Source: Alphaproteobacteria bacterium
GTDB lineage: Bacteria; Pseudomonadota; Alphaproteobacteria; Rhodobacterales; Rhodobacteraceae
Assembly (NCBI GenBank): GCA_024277955.1
Contig: JAJRUE010000303.1
Coordinates: forward strand, 1 to 20,381
DNA length: 20,381 nt
Reading direction: 5' to 3'
Positions 6,059 to 13,950 of the stretch are shown in pieces (positions within the stretch are counted from its first letter, which is position 1; every line of letters starts with the position of its first letter). The notes under the pieces are model-generated. The model was not told the origin of the DNA and ran no database searches. It worked only from the letters and a program-made list of their open reading frames with translations. Both the position numbers and the translations under genes were made by a program.

Positions 6059-7636
6059 ATGGCAAAAATCGCCTTCATCCTGCTGTGTCACAAGGACCCG
6101 GACGCGATCATCGCCCAGGCCGAACGGCTGACGGCGGCGGGCGATTTCATGGCGATCCACTTTGACGCCCGCGCCGCGCGCGAGGACTACGACCGCATCC
6201 GCGCGGCGCTTGATGACAATCCGAACGTCACCTTTGCGCGCAAGCGGCTGAAATGCGGCTGGGGGGAATGGTCGCTGGTGGCGGCGACGCTGCAGGCGGT
6301 GAAAGCGGCCGAAGCCGCCTTTCCCCGCGCCACCCATTTCTACATGCTTTCGGGCGACTGCATGGCGATCAAGTCGGCCGAATACGCCCATGACTTTCTC
6401 GACCGCGACGATGCCGACTATATCGAGAGCTTCGACTATTTCGAAAGCGACTGGATCAAGACCGGCTTCAAGGAAGAACGGCTGATCTACCGGCATTTCT
6501 TCAACGAACGCAAAAGGAAATGGCTGTTCTACGCCAGCTTCAACATCCAGAAGAAACTGGGGCTGACCCGGCGCATCCCCGCCGATCTGCAGATCATGAT
6601 CGGCAGCCAGTGGTGGTGCCTGCGCCGGCGCACCATCGAATGGATCCTGGATTTCTGCCGCGAACGGCGCGACGTGATCCGGTTTTTCCGCACCACCTGG
6701 ATCCCCGACGAAACCTTTTTCCAGACGCTGGTGCGCCACCTGGTGCCGGAAACCGAGATCCGCAGCCGCACGCTGACCTTCCTGATGTTTTCCGACTACG
6801 GCATGCCGGTGACCTTCTACAACGACCACTACGACCTGCTGCTCAGCCAGGATTTCCTGTTTGCGCGCAAGATCTCGCCCGAAGCGACAGAACTCAAGGC
6901 GCGGCTGGGCGATCTGTTCGCGGCGCGCGGGGTGGACTTCAAGATCTCGAACGAAGGCCGCAACCTTTACAAGTTCCTCACCGGGCGCGGGCGCGAGGGG
7001 CGGCGGTTTTCCGAACGTTTCTGGGAAGTGGAATCGACGCTTGGGCGCGAACGCGAACTGATGATCGTCACCTGCAAGAAATGGCACGTCGCCAAACGGC
7101 TGCTGAACCAGGTGCGCCAGATCAGCAACGTGCCGGCGATCGAATATGTGTTCGACGAAGAAGACACGCCGCTGCCCGATCTCGGCGGCATCCAGAAGAC
7201 GCTGGCCAAGCGCACCCGCCACCGGCGCGCGCTCATGCGGATGCTGTTCGACTACCACCAGACCGACCGGCTGATCTTCTGCCTCGACCCGAACAACATG
7301 GACCTGTTGCAGGATTTCTACTCGGACCGGTCGAAAACCCGGTTGCTGCAGATCGAGTGCAACTTTTCCGACGACTACCTGATCGGCCACGCCAAGCGGG
7401 TCGGCCTGCTGGGCGAACGCGCCAGCGCCCAGACCATCGCCCGGCTGCTGCCCACGATCCGCGCCGATGTCGTCCACGAAGCCGACCGGATCAAGGATGC
7501 GAATTTCACCAATTTCTTTCGCGTGCGCGAATGGGCCAGCCCGGAAGAAAACGCCCCCCCGCTGGCCGAGTTCCTGGGGGTGACCCACGAGCAGGCCCAT
7601 GCTATCGCATCGCTCGACTACCTGTTTGCAGACTGA
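6059..7636 (+). CDS. GT14/core-2-branching-type glycosyltransferase with extra C-terminal domain
   Basis: A 525-residue protein. The N-terminal half (about 1-300) is of the core-2/I-branching beta-1,6-N-acetylglucosaminyltransferase/xylosyltransferase type (GT14): MAKIAFILLCHKDP start, HFDAR near 34-38, YMLSGDC, then GSQWWCLRR from 182 and PDETFFQ, with E218 as the likely catalytic base. This family needs no DxD motif. The C-terminal half (about 345-525, from ELMIVTCKKWHVAKRLL) matches no enzyme I recognise; I recall a Rhodobacteraceae domain family labelled DUF5928 on such proteins. There is no signal peptide or membrane segment, so the reaction is probably cytoplasmic. The start at ATG 6059 is fixed by the family N-terminus although the ribosome-binding site is weak. 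It is followed after 10 nt by the HIT gene and divergent from the sulfotransferase. Confidence 0.85.
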   Translation: MAKIAFILLCHKDPDAIIAQAERLTAAGDFMAIHFDARAAREDYDRIRAALDDNPNVTFARKRLKCGWGEWSLVAATLQAVKAAEAAFPRATHFYMLSGDCMAIKSAEYAHDFLDRDDADYIESFDYFESDWIKTGFKEERLIYRHFFNERKRKWLFYASFNIQKKLGLTRRIPADLQIMIGSQWWCLRRRTIEWILDFCRERRDVIRFFRTTWIPDETFFQTLVRHLVPETEIRSRTLTFLMFSDYGMPVTFYNDHYDLLLSQDFLFARKISPEATELKARLGDLFAARGVDFKISNEGRNLYKFLTGRGREGRRFSERFWEVESTLGRERELMIVTCKKWHVAKRLLNQVRQISNVPAIEYVFDEEDTPLPDLGGIQKTLAKRTRHRRALMRMLFDYHQTDRLIFCLDPNNMDLLQDFYSDRSKTRLLQIECNFSDDYLIGHAKRVGLLGERASAQTIARLLPTIRADVVHEADRIKDANFTNFFRVREWASPEENAPPLAEFLGVTHEQAHAIASLDYLFAD

Positions 7637-7646
7637 GGCAAGACCC

Positions 7647-8027
7647 ATGGCTTACCACTATGACGACCAGAACATCTTTGCGAAGATCCTGCGCGGGGAA
7701 ATCCCCAACGACACGGTTCTTGAGACCGAGCACACGCTGGCCTTTCGCGACATCAACGCCCAGGCGCCGACCCATGTGCTGGTGATCCCGAAGGGGTCTT
7801 ATGTGACCTTCGACCACTTTTCGGCCGAGGCGAGCGACGCGGAAATCATCGACTTCACCCGCGCCATCGGGGCGGTTTGCCGGCTGACCGAGGTCAGCCC
7901 CGACGCCGGCAACGGCTATCGGCTAATCGCCAATGCCGGGCGCGATGGGGTGCAGGAAGTGCCGCATCTGCATGTGCATGTGATCGGGGGCCGTGTGTTG
8001 GGCCGGATGCTGCAACCGGCGCGCTGA
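7647..8027 (+). CDS. HIT-family protein (HINT-like nucleotide hydrolase)
   Basis: A 126-residue protein of the HINT branch, usually a purine nucleoside phosphoramidase or AMP-lysine hydrolase. The histidine triad H107-L-H109-V-H111-V is present with the catalytic histidine intact. The N-terminal NIFAKILRGEIP and the ALAFRDINAQAPTHVLVIPK-type segment are typical. I start at ATG 7647, preceded by GAGG that overlaps the TGA of the glycosyltransferase gene. The longer frame from 7599 would overlap that gene. The 10-nt gap implies co-transcription, although a functional link to glycan synthesis is not evident. Confidence 0.94.
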   Translation: MAYHYDDQNIFAKILRGEIPNDTVLETEHTLAFRDINAQAPTHVLVIPKGSYVTFDHFSAEASDAEIIDFTRAIGAVCRLTEVSPDAGNGYRLIANAGRDGVQEVPHLHVHVIGGRVLGRMLQPAR

Positions 8028-8036
8028 GCCGTTTTC

Positions 8037-8055
8037 AGGGGGCTGTCCGCCCCCT
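8037..8055 (+). terminator. Hairpin after the HIT gene
   Basis: AGGGGGC (8037-8043) and GCCCCCT (8049-8055) form a perfect 7-bp stem with a 5-nt loop, starting 10 bases after the HIT stop. No U-tract follows, so it may be Rho-assisted or an RNA-stabilising 3' end. Confidence 0.5.
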
Positions 8056-8079
8056 CTGCCCGCCTATGGCGGCCATTCA

Positions 8080-8116
8080 CCCCCGAGGATATTTTTGAAA
8101 AGAAGAAATCCGGGGG
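8080..8116. repeat. Intergenic repeat with GATATTT...AGAAGAA core
   Basis: Short CCCCCG/CGGGGG arms (8080-8085 and 8111-8116) enclose GAGGATATTTTTGAAAAGAAG and a few more bases. The core resembles that of the larger inverted repeat at 12175-12254. I recall similar sequences scattered between genes in Rhodobacteraceae. The rest of 8028-8266 contains no gene that I can support. Confidence 0.45.
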
Positions 8117-8266
8117 CGGGGTTTTCGGGCTGTTTTTCCCGTCGTCGGTGGGCGCTGGGCGCGGCGGGCGAAAGGGCGCGGTTGGCTGTTGCGGCTGGCG
8201 GCGGGCTTGGTATCATGGCGCCGGTGACACGAGGCGGCCGCGGGCCGCATGGACAAGAGGCAAGCC

Positions 8267-8449
8267 ATGAATATCGAGGCCCCCGAAACCGAAGTTGTCG
8301 ACAGCTGGCGCATTCCTTGCGATGGCGGCGAAGGGGCGCTGGGCCATCCGCGCGTCTGGTTGCAGATCCCGCATGACACCGGCTGGGTCGAATGCGGCTA
8401 TTGCGACAAGAAGTTCATCCACCGGGATTTCGCGCAGCAGGCGAAATAG
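8267..8449 (+). CDS. Small zinc-finger protein (complex I NDUFS6/13-kDa subunit type)
   Basis: A 60-residue protein. A Cys in WRIPCDGG, a His in GALGHPRVWL, and C-x2-C in WVECGYCDKKF are the zinc-finger ligands of the family related to the mitochondrial complex I subunit NDUFS6. In alphaproteobacteria it is thought to be the bacterial counterpart, and would act at the peripheral arm of NADH dehydrogenase. I choose ATG 8267 over ATG 8249 because GAGG lies six to nine bases before it and the family begins with an MxIEAPE-like sequence. The stop is TAG. It is far from any nuo genes in this window and lies 49 bases before polA. Confidence 0.85.
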   Translation: MNIEAPETEVVDSWRIPCDGGEGALGHPRVWLQIPHDTGWVECGYCDKKFIHRDFAQQAK

Positions 8450-8498
8450 CCCGCCCGTCGGGCGCGCCCGGCCACGTTGTCAATTCCGGGAGGGCCGC

Positions 8499-11309
8499 AT
8501 GGGTTTCGGCAAGGGCCATCATCTGCATCTGATCGACGGGTCGGCCTTTATTTTCCGCGCCTACCACGCGCTGCCGCCGCTCACGCGCAAGTCCGACGGG
8601 CTGCCGGTGGGCGCGGTCGCCGGGTTTTGCAACATGCTGTTCAAGGTGATCGAGGACAACGCCGGCCCCGACGCCCCCACCCATGCGGCGGTGATCTTCG
8701 ACTATTCCGGCAAGACCTTTCGCAACGACCTTTACGACAAGTACAAGGCCAACCGCCCGCCCCCGCCCGAAGACCTGGTGCCGCAGTTCCCGCTGGTGCG
8801 CGATGCGACCCGCGCCTTCAACGTTCCCGCGATCGAGGTCGAAGGCTTTGAGGCCGACGACATCATCGCCACGCTGGCCTGCCGGGCGCGCGAAAAGGGC
8901 GGCCGGGTGACCATCGTCAGTTCGGACAAGGACTTGATGCAGCTGGTCGGTGGCGGGGTCGAGATGATGGACCCGATGAAGGCGATCCGCATCGACCGCG
9001 AAGGGGTCGAGGCCAAGTTCGGCGTGCCCCCCGAAAAGGTGGTGGATGTGCAGGCCCTGGCCGGCGACAGCGTCGACAACATCCCCGGCGCGCCCGGCAT
9101 CGGCGTCAAGACCGCCGCGCTGCTGATCAACGAATATGGCGATCTGGACAGCCTGCTGGAACGCGCCGACCAGATCCCGCAGCCCAAGCGCCGGCAGACC
9201 TTGCTGGACAATGCCGATCTGATCCGCCTGTCGCGCGATCTGGTGCGGCTGGACTGCCACATGGATCTGGATTTTTCGCTGTGCGATCTCGAGGTAAAGG
9301 ATCCGGACCCGGACACGTTGCTCAATTTCCTGGCCGGGATGGAATTTCGCACCCTTTCCAAACGTATCGCCGAAAAGCTGGGGGCAGACCCGCCGGTGAT
9401 CCCCGAGCCGGAACACGACGGCAGCCAGCTGGAGACGCCCGCAAGTCAGGTGCCTTTTGACGCCGAGGCCTACGAATGGGTGCGCGATGGCGCCGCCCTG
9501 CAGGTCTGGATCGACCGCGCCCGGGCGCGCGGCTGGGTGGCGGTGGATACGGAAACCACCTCGCTCGACGAAATGCGCGCCGAGTTGGTCGGGATTTCGC
9601 TATGCGTCGAGCCGGGGCAGGCCTGTTACATCCCGCTGGGGCACCGGGATCCGGGCGGCGACGATCTGTTCGGATCGTCCGATCTGGCCGAGGGGCAGAT
9701 GGGGGCGGATCAGGCGCTGGCCATGCTGCGCCCGCTGCTGGAAGATCCGGCGGTGATGAAGATCGGCCAGAACATGAAATACGACGCCAAGATCCTGGCC
9801 CGGCGGGGAATTGACGTGGCGCCGATCGACGACACCATGCTGATGAGCTACGCGATGCACGCGGGGCTGCACAATCATGGAATGGATGCGCTGTGCGAAC
9901 GCTACCTCGACCATGTGCCGATCCCGATCAAGCCGCTTCTGGGCAGCGGCAAGTCGGCGATCACCTTTGACCGGGTGCCGGTGGGTGATGCGGTGAAATA
10001 CGCCGCCGAAGACGCCGACATCACCCTGCGCCTGTGGCAGTATTTCAAGCCCCGCCTGCACCGCCACAAGGCGACGACCATCTACGAAACCGAAGAACGC
10101 CCCCTGGTGCCGGTGCTGGCCGAGATGGAGATGGCCGGCATCCGGGTGGATCGCGATGCCCTGTCGCGCATGTCCAACGCCTTTGCCCAGAAAATGGCTG
10201 CGCTGGAAGCCGAAATTCGCGAACTTTCCGGGCGCGATTTCAACGTCGCGTCGCCCAAGCAGCTGGGCGAGATCCTGTATGACGAACTGGGCGTCGAGGG
10301 CGGCAAGAAGGGCAAGACCGGGGCCTGGGCCACCGGCGCCGACGTGCTGGAAGACATCGCCGCAGAAGGCGGCCCCGGCGCCGACCTGGCCGCCCGGGTG
10401 CTGGACTGGCGGCAACTGGCCAAGCTGAAATCCACCTATACCGACGCGCTGCAGGACCATATCAACCCGCAAACCGGGCGCGTGCACACCTCTTACGTGA
10501 TCGCCGGGGCCAACACCGGGCGGCTGGCAAGCACCGACCCGAACCTGCAGAACATCCCGGTGCGCTCGGAAGAAGGCCGCCGCATTCGCGAAGCGTTCGT
10601 GGCCGATGACGGCAAGCTTCTGGTTTCGCTGGACTATTCCCAGATCGAGCTGCGCATCCTCGCCCATATCGCCGATATCGACGCGCTGAAAGAGGCGTTT
10701 CGCCAGGGGCTCGACATCCACGCGATGACGGCTTCGGAAATGTTCGACGTGCCGCTGGAGGAAATGACGCCCGAGATCCGGCGCAAGGCGAAGGCGATCA
10801 ATTTCGGGGTGATCTACGGCATTTCCGGCTTTGGTCTTGCGCGGAATTTGCGCATCCCGCGGGCCGAGGCGCAGGGCTTTATCGACCGATACTTTGAACG
10901 CTTCCCCGGCATTCGCGCCTACATGGATGACACCATCGCCTTTGCCAGGGAACACGAATACGTGCAGACGCTGTTTGGCCGGCGCATCCACACGCCGCAA
11001 ATCAACGCCAAGGGGCCGCATGCGGGCTTTGCCCGGCGCGCCGCGATCAATGCGCCGATCCAGGGAAGTGCGGCAGACGTGATCCGCCGGGCGATGGTGA
11101 AGATGCCCGAAGCGATCGCCGATCTGCCGGCGAAAATGCTGCTGACGGTGCATGACGAACTGATCTTCGAAGTGGACGAAGACGCCGCCGACGATCTGGT
11201 GGCGCGGGCGCGCGCGGTGATGGAAAACGCGGCCCTGCCGGCGGTGCAGGTGTCGGTGCCGCTGACGGTAGACGCCGGGCGCGGGCGCAGTTGGGCCGAG
11301 GCGCATTGA
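8499..11309 (+). CDS. polA: DNA polymerase I
   Basis: A 936-residue protein with all three activities. Residues 1 to about 290 are the 5'-3' exonuclease (HLIDGSAFIFRAYHAL; the DDIIATLA and VSSDKDLMQLV acidic motifs; the helix-hairpin-helix GAPGIGVKTAA). Residues about 325-525 are the 3'-5' proofreading domain with D350-T-E352, GQNMKYDAKIL and YAAEDAD, so proofreading is intact. Residues about 560-936 are the polymerase domain: motif A LDYSQIELR (D712), motif B RRKAKAINFGVIYG, and motif C VHDE (H885-E887). It joins Okazaki fragments and fills repair gaps. The start at ATG 8499 has GGGAGG six bases upstream; the frame extends earlier to 8295 but only over the zinc-finger gene. Its TGA overlaps the next ATG by one base. 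Confidence 0.98.
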   Translation: MGFGKGHHLHLIDGSAFIFRAYHALPPLTRKSDGLPVGAVAGFCNMLFKVIEDNAGPDAPTHAAVIFDYSGKTFRNDLYDKYKANRPPPPEDLVPQFPLVRDATRAFNVPAIEVEGFEADDIIATLACRAREKGGRVTIVSSDKDLMQLVGGGVEMMDPMKAIRIDREGVEAKFGVPPEKVVDVQALAGDSVDNIPGAPGIGVKTAALLINEYGDLDSLLERADQIPQPKRRQTLLDNADLIRLSRDLVRLDCHMDLDFSLCDLEVKDPDPDTLLNFLAGMEFRTLSKRIAEKLGADPPVIPEPEHDGSQLETPASQVPFDAEAYEWVRDGAALQVWIDRARARGWVAVDTETTSLDEMRAELVGISLCVEPGQACYIPLGHRDPGGDDLFGSSDLAEGQMGADQALAMLRPLLEDPAVMKIGQNMKYDAKILARRGIDVAPIDDTMLMSYAMHAGLHNHGMDALCERYLDHVPIPIKPLLGSGKSAITFDRVPVGDAVKYAAEDADITLRLWQYFKPRLHRHKATTIYETEERPLVPVLAEMEMAGIRVDRDALSRMSNAFAQKMAALEAEIRELSGRDFNVASPKQLGEILYDELGVEGGKKGKTGAWATGADVLEDIAAEGGPGADLAARVLDWRQLAKLKSTYTDALQDHINPQTGRVHTSYVIAGANTGRLASTDPNLQNIPVRSEEGRRIREAFVADDGKLLVSLDYSQIELRILAHIADIDALKEAFRQGLDIHAMTASEMFDVPLEEMTPEIRRKAKAINFGVIYGISGFGLARNLRIPRAEAQGFIDRYFERFPGIRAYMDDTIAFAREHEYVQTLFGRRIHTPQINAKGPHAGFARRAAINAPIQGSAADVIRRAMVKMPEAIADLPAKMLLTVHDELIFEVDEDAADDLVARARAVMENAALPAVQVSVPLTVDAGRGRSWAEAH

Positions 11310-12106
11310 TGGGCGGCGTGGTCGAGACAAGCCGCGAAGACGGGCTGGCGATCGTCACGCTGAACCGGCCGGACAAGAAGAACGCCTGGACGCAAGGCAT
11401 GTTCGACGCGCTGACCGCGGCCAGGGCCGAGCTGGCCGGCGACAAGGGCCTGCGCGCGGTGATCCTGACCGGGGCGGGGGGCTGTTTTTCCGCCGGGCTG
11501 GATTTTTCGATGTTCGCCGAATTCGCCACCCGTCTGGATGAAATCAAGGCCGAAATGCTGGCCCCGCCCGAGGGGCGCGCGGCGAACCGCTTTCAACAGC
11601 CGGTGACCGGCTGGCAGGATCTGGACGTGCCGGTGATCGCGGCGATCGAGGGGGTGGCCTTTGGCGCCGGTCTGCAACTGGCGCTGGCGGCGGATTTCCG
11701 CATTGCCGCGCCGGATGCGCGCCTGTCGGCGATGGAGGCCAAATGGGGCCTGATCCCCGACATGGGCATCACCCGGTCGCTGCCGCGGCTGGTGCGCGCC
11801 GATGTGGCGAAAGAGTTGATCATGACGGCGCGGGTGCTCGATGCGCCCGAGGCGCTGAAGATGGGGTTGCTGACCCGCCTGGCCGAAGACCCGCTGGCGG
11901 TGGCGCGCGCGCTGGCTGAACAGTTGATGGCGCGCTCGCCCGATGCGCTGCGCGCGGCCAAACGGCTGGTGGAAGATGGCTGGGGGGCGGATGCGCGAAC
12001 GTCGTTGGCGCTTGAAGCGCGTTTGCAGGCGGATCTGATCGGTGCGCCCAATCAGGTCGAAGCGGTGATGGCCAACATGCACAAAAGGCCGCCGCATTTC
12101 CGGTAG
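11309..12106 (+). CDS. Crotonase-superfamily protein (enoyl-CoA hydratase/isomerase)
   Basis: A 265-residue acyl-CoA enzyme of the crotonase fold. The oxyanion-hole segments are present (GAGGCFSAGLDFSMF near 55 and EGVAFGAGLQLALAADFRIA near 113-132). At the position of hydratase Glu144 there is Gln123, whereas Glu143 and Asp151 (SAMEAKWGLIPDMG) are eight residues apart, as in delta3,5-delta2,4-dienoyl-CoA isomerase. Simple hydratase activity is therefore doubtful, and isomerase activity on unsaturated acyl-CoA is a better guess. The start at ATG 11309 overlaps the polA TGA by one base, so translation is coupled, though the two functions are unrelated. The stop is TAG, followed by a clear intrinsic terminator. 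Confidence 0.9.
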   Translation: MGGVVETSREDGLAIVTLNRPDKKNAWTQGMFDALTAARAELAGDKGLRAVILTGAGGCFSAGLDFSMFAEFATRLDEIKAEMLAPPEGRAANRFQQPVTGWQDLDVPVIAAIEGVAFGAGLQLALAADFRIAAPDARLSAMEAKWGLIPDMGITRSLPRLVRADVAKELIMTARVLDAPEALKMGLLTRLAEDPLAVARALAEQLMARSPDALRAAKRLVEDGWGADARTSLALEARLQADLIGAPNQVEAVMANMHKRPPHFR

Positions 12107-12124
12107 AGGAACCTTCCAGCCTGC

Positions 12125-12147
12125 GGCGCCTGCGGCGCCATTTTTTT
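12125..12147 (+). terminator. Intrinsic terminator after the crotonase gene
   Basis: GGCGCC-TGC-GGCGCC (12125-12139) forms a 6-bp GC stem with a 3-nt loop. One A and seven T follow (12141-12147), 19 bases after the stop. This is a textbook Rho-independent terminator and closes the polA-crotonase transcript. Confidence 0.8.
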
Positions 12148-12174
12148 GGATTTGCGCCCGCTTCGCGGTCGCGG

Positions 12175-12254
12175 TGCCTCCGGCGGGGATATTTCCAGAC
12201 AGAAGAAGCCATGGGGTTTCATTCTTCTGTCCCGAAATATCCCCGCCGGAGGCA
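12175..12254. repeat. Long inverted repeat between convergent genes
   Basis: Arms 12175-12207 and 12222-12254 pair over 33 bases with two mismatches; the outer 20 bases (TGCCTCCGGCGGGGATATTT) are perfect. The loop is 14 nt. The element fills most of the gap between the crotonase gene (plus) and the DUF1285 gene (minus). It shares its GATATTT...AGAAGAA core with 8080-8116. On the plus strand it is followed by a CTTTTTG run, so it may act as a second terminator as well as an interspersed repeat. Confidence 0.75.
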
Positions 12255-12269
12255 TGAAATCTTTTTGCG

Positions 12270-12857
12270 TCAGGTCAGTTCGTCTGACGGGATGATCGGA
12301 AAGAACGAGCCTTGCGAACGCAGCCCGAACCAGCTTTTGCCGGCGTGGGGTTCGTGGGTGCCGATGTCCACCAGGCGATAAAAGCTCTTGCGGTCGATCA
12401 GGGCTTCCAGGCGGTCGCGCACCAGCACATAGGGAGAGGGTTCACCGGTGTCGGGGTCGCGTTCGACGCGGATCGGGTGTTCGGGGCCGGCAGCGGCGAA
12501 ATCGCCCACGTTTGTTTGGAAGGTGATCACCTGGTCGGGGCCGGGGTTTGTTACCTCGAAATCCACCGCCACGAAGGGCGCGTCATCGACGGTGATTCCC
12601 ACCTTTTCCACCGGGGTCACCAGGAAATAGTCGTCGCCGTCGCGCCGCAGGATGGTGGAAAACAGGCGGACCAGCTCAAACCTGCCGATCGGGGTGCCCA
12701 GGTAGTGCCAGGTACCGTCGCGGGCGATACGCATGTCCAGATCGCCGCAAAACGGTGGATTCCACGCATGGACCGGCGGCAATCCGCGTTTCGAGGCGCG
12801 GCGCGCGGCGGCGGCCAGGCCTTCGGCATCGGGTTTCACGCTTCTTTGTCCTGTCAT
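12270..12857 (-). CDS. DUF1285 domain-containing protein
   Basis: A 195-residue cytoplasmic protein. The segment PPVHAWNPPFCGDLDMRIARDGTWHYLGTPIGR and the later V-x-x-VGITVDDAPFVAVDFE pattern are those of the DUF1285 family, a small two-domain beta-rich fold of unknown biochemical role found widely in Proteobacteria. No signal peptide or catalytic motif is visible. I start at ATG 12857 (MTGQRSV). The longer frame to 12932 would run into the start of the divergent MoxR gene and does not fit the family. In alphaproteobacteria this gene often sits beside moxR, as here, so a link with that operon is possible but untested. Confidence 0.85.
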   Translation of the reverse strand: MTGQRSVKPDAEGLAAAARRASKRGLPPVHAWNPPFCGDLDMRIARDGTWHYLGTPIGRFELVRLFSTILRRDGDDYFLVTPVEKVGITVDDAPFVAVDFEVTNPGPDQVITFQTNVGDFAAAGPEHPIRVERDPDTGEPSPYVLVRDRLEALIDRKSFYRLVDIGTHEPHAGKSWFGLRSQGSFFPIIPSDELT

Positions 12858-12930
12858 CGCGTATTGCCGTTTGTAAGCCGGGGCCGAACCCCGTTTAATG
12901 GCACCATAACGCGCTTTCAGGAGGATTGTC

Positions 12931-13950
12931 ATGGTTCAAGCCCCGCAACAGGCCGCCGAAATGGTGGGCGAGATCGAATCGCTCGGGGAAAAGCTGGCCG
13001 AGGCCCGGACGTCGATCACCCGCCGGTTCATCGGCCAGGAGGCGGTGGTGGACCTGGTGCTGTCGGCGTTGCTGTGCGGCGGCCACGGGTTACTGATCGG
13101 CCTGCCGGGCCTGGGCAAGACCCGGCTGGTGGACACGCTGTCGACGGTAATGGGGCTCGAGGGCGCGCGCATCCAGTTCACCCCCGACCTGATGCCCGCC
13201 GATATCCTCGGCTCGGAGGTGCTGGAAACCGGCGCCGACGGCAGCCGCGCCTTTCGCTTCATCGAGGGGCCGATCTTTTGCCAGCTGCTGATGGCGGACG
13301 AGATCAACCGCGCCAGCCCGCGTACCCAGTCGGCGCTGCTGCAGGCGATGCAGGAACGCGTGATCACGGTGGCCGGCCAGGAACATGCGCTGGGGGTGCC
13401 ATTTCACGTGCTGGCCACCCATAACCCGATCGAGCAGGAAGGCACCTACCCGCTGCCCGAGGCCCAGCTTGACCGTTTCCTGGTGCAGATCGACGTTGAG
13501 TATCCGACCCGCGACGCCGAACGCGACATCCTGCTGGCCACCACCGGCGCCGAGGAAGACGAGGCCCATCAGGTGTTCACCGCGGCCGAGCTGATCGCCG
13601 CCCAGGGCCTGCTGCGCCGGATGCCGGTGGGCGAAGCGGTGGTGGAACATATCCTGGACCTGGTGCGCGCCTTTCGCCCCGGCGATGCCAGCGCGCCGGA
13701 GGCGGTGCGCAAGTCGGTGGCCTGGGGGCCGGGGCCGCGGGCGGCGCAGGCGCTGATGCTGACGGTGCGCGCGCGTGCGCTGCTGGACGGGCGGCTCGTG
13801 CCTTCGGTCGAAGACGTGGCGGCGCTGGCGCGGCCTGTGCTGAGTCACCGGATGGCGCTGGGCTTTGCGGCGCGCGCGCGTGGCGAAACCCTGGAACACC
13901 TGATCGATACCGTCACCGGGCAGATGCTGGGTCAGGAGGCGGCAGCGTGA
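12931..13950 (+). CDS. MoxR-family AAA+ ATPase
   Basis: A 339-residue ATPase, first gene of a four-gene operon. Walker A is GLPGLGKT (57-64) and Walker B is MADE (121-124). Sensor 1 is in ATHNPIEQEGTYPLPEAQLDR, the hallmark of the MoxR branch, and the C-terminal lid follows. Such proteins are thought to be chaperones that help assemble or activate partners carrying VWA domains, often with metal cofactors or in envelope stress. The start at ATG 12931 has a strong AGGAGG six bases upstream, the best ribosome-binding site in the operon. GTG of the DUF58 gene overlaps its TGA by 4 nt. Confidence 0.95.
   Translation: MVQAPQQAAEMVGEIESLGEKLAEARTSITRRFIGQEAVVDLVLSALLCGGHGLLIGLPGLGKTRLVDTLSTVMGLEGARIQFTPDLMPADILGSEVLETGADGSRAFRFIEGPIFCQLLMADEINRASPRTQSALLQAMQERVITVAGQEHALGVPFHVLATHNPIEQEGTYPLPEAQLDRFLVQIDVEYPTRDAERDILLATTGAEEDEAHQVFTAAELIAAQGLLRRMPVGEAVVEHILDLVRAFRPGDASAPEAVRKSVAWGPGPRAAQALMLTVRARALLDGRLVPSVEDVAALARPVLSHRMALGFAARARGETLEHLIDTVTGQMLGQEAAA

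Noticed and set aside
8028..8266. Possible small gene or toxin-antitoxin pair in the 239-base gap before the zinc-finger gene
   Set aside because: The frames present are GC-rich shadows without a ribosome-binding site. The gap is explained by hairpins and the intergenic repeat.
9600..11330. Long minus-strand open frame opposite polA
   Set aside because: Shadow of the polA codon bias; the polymerase reading is unambiguous.
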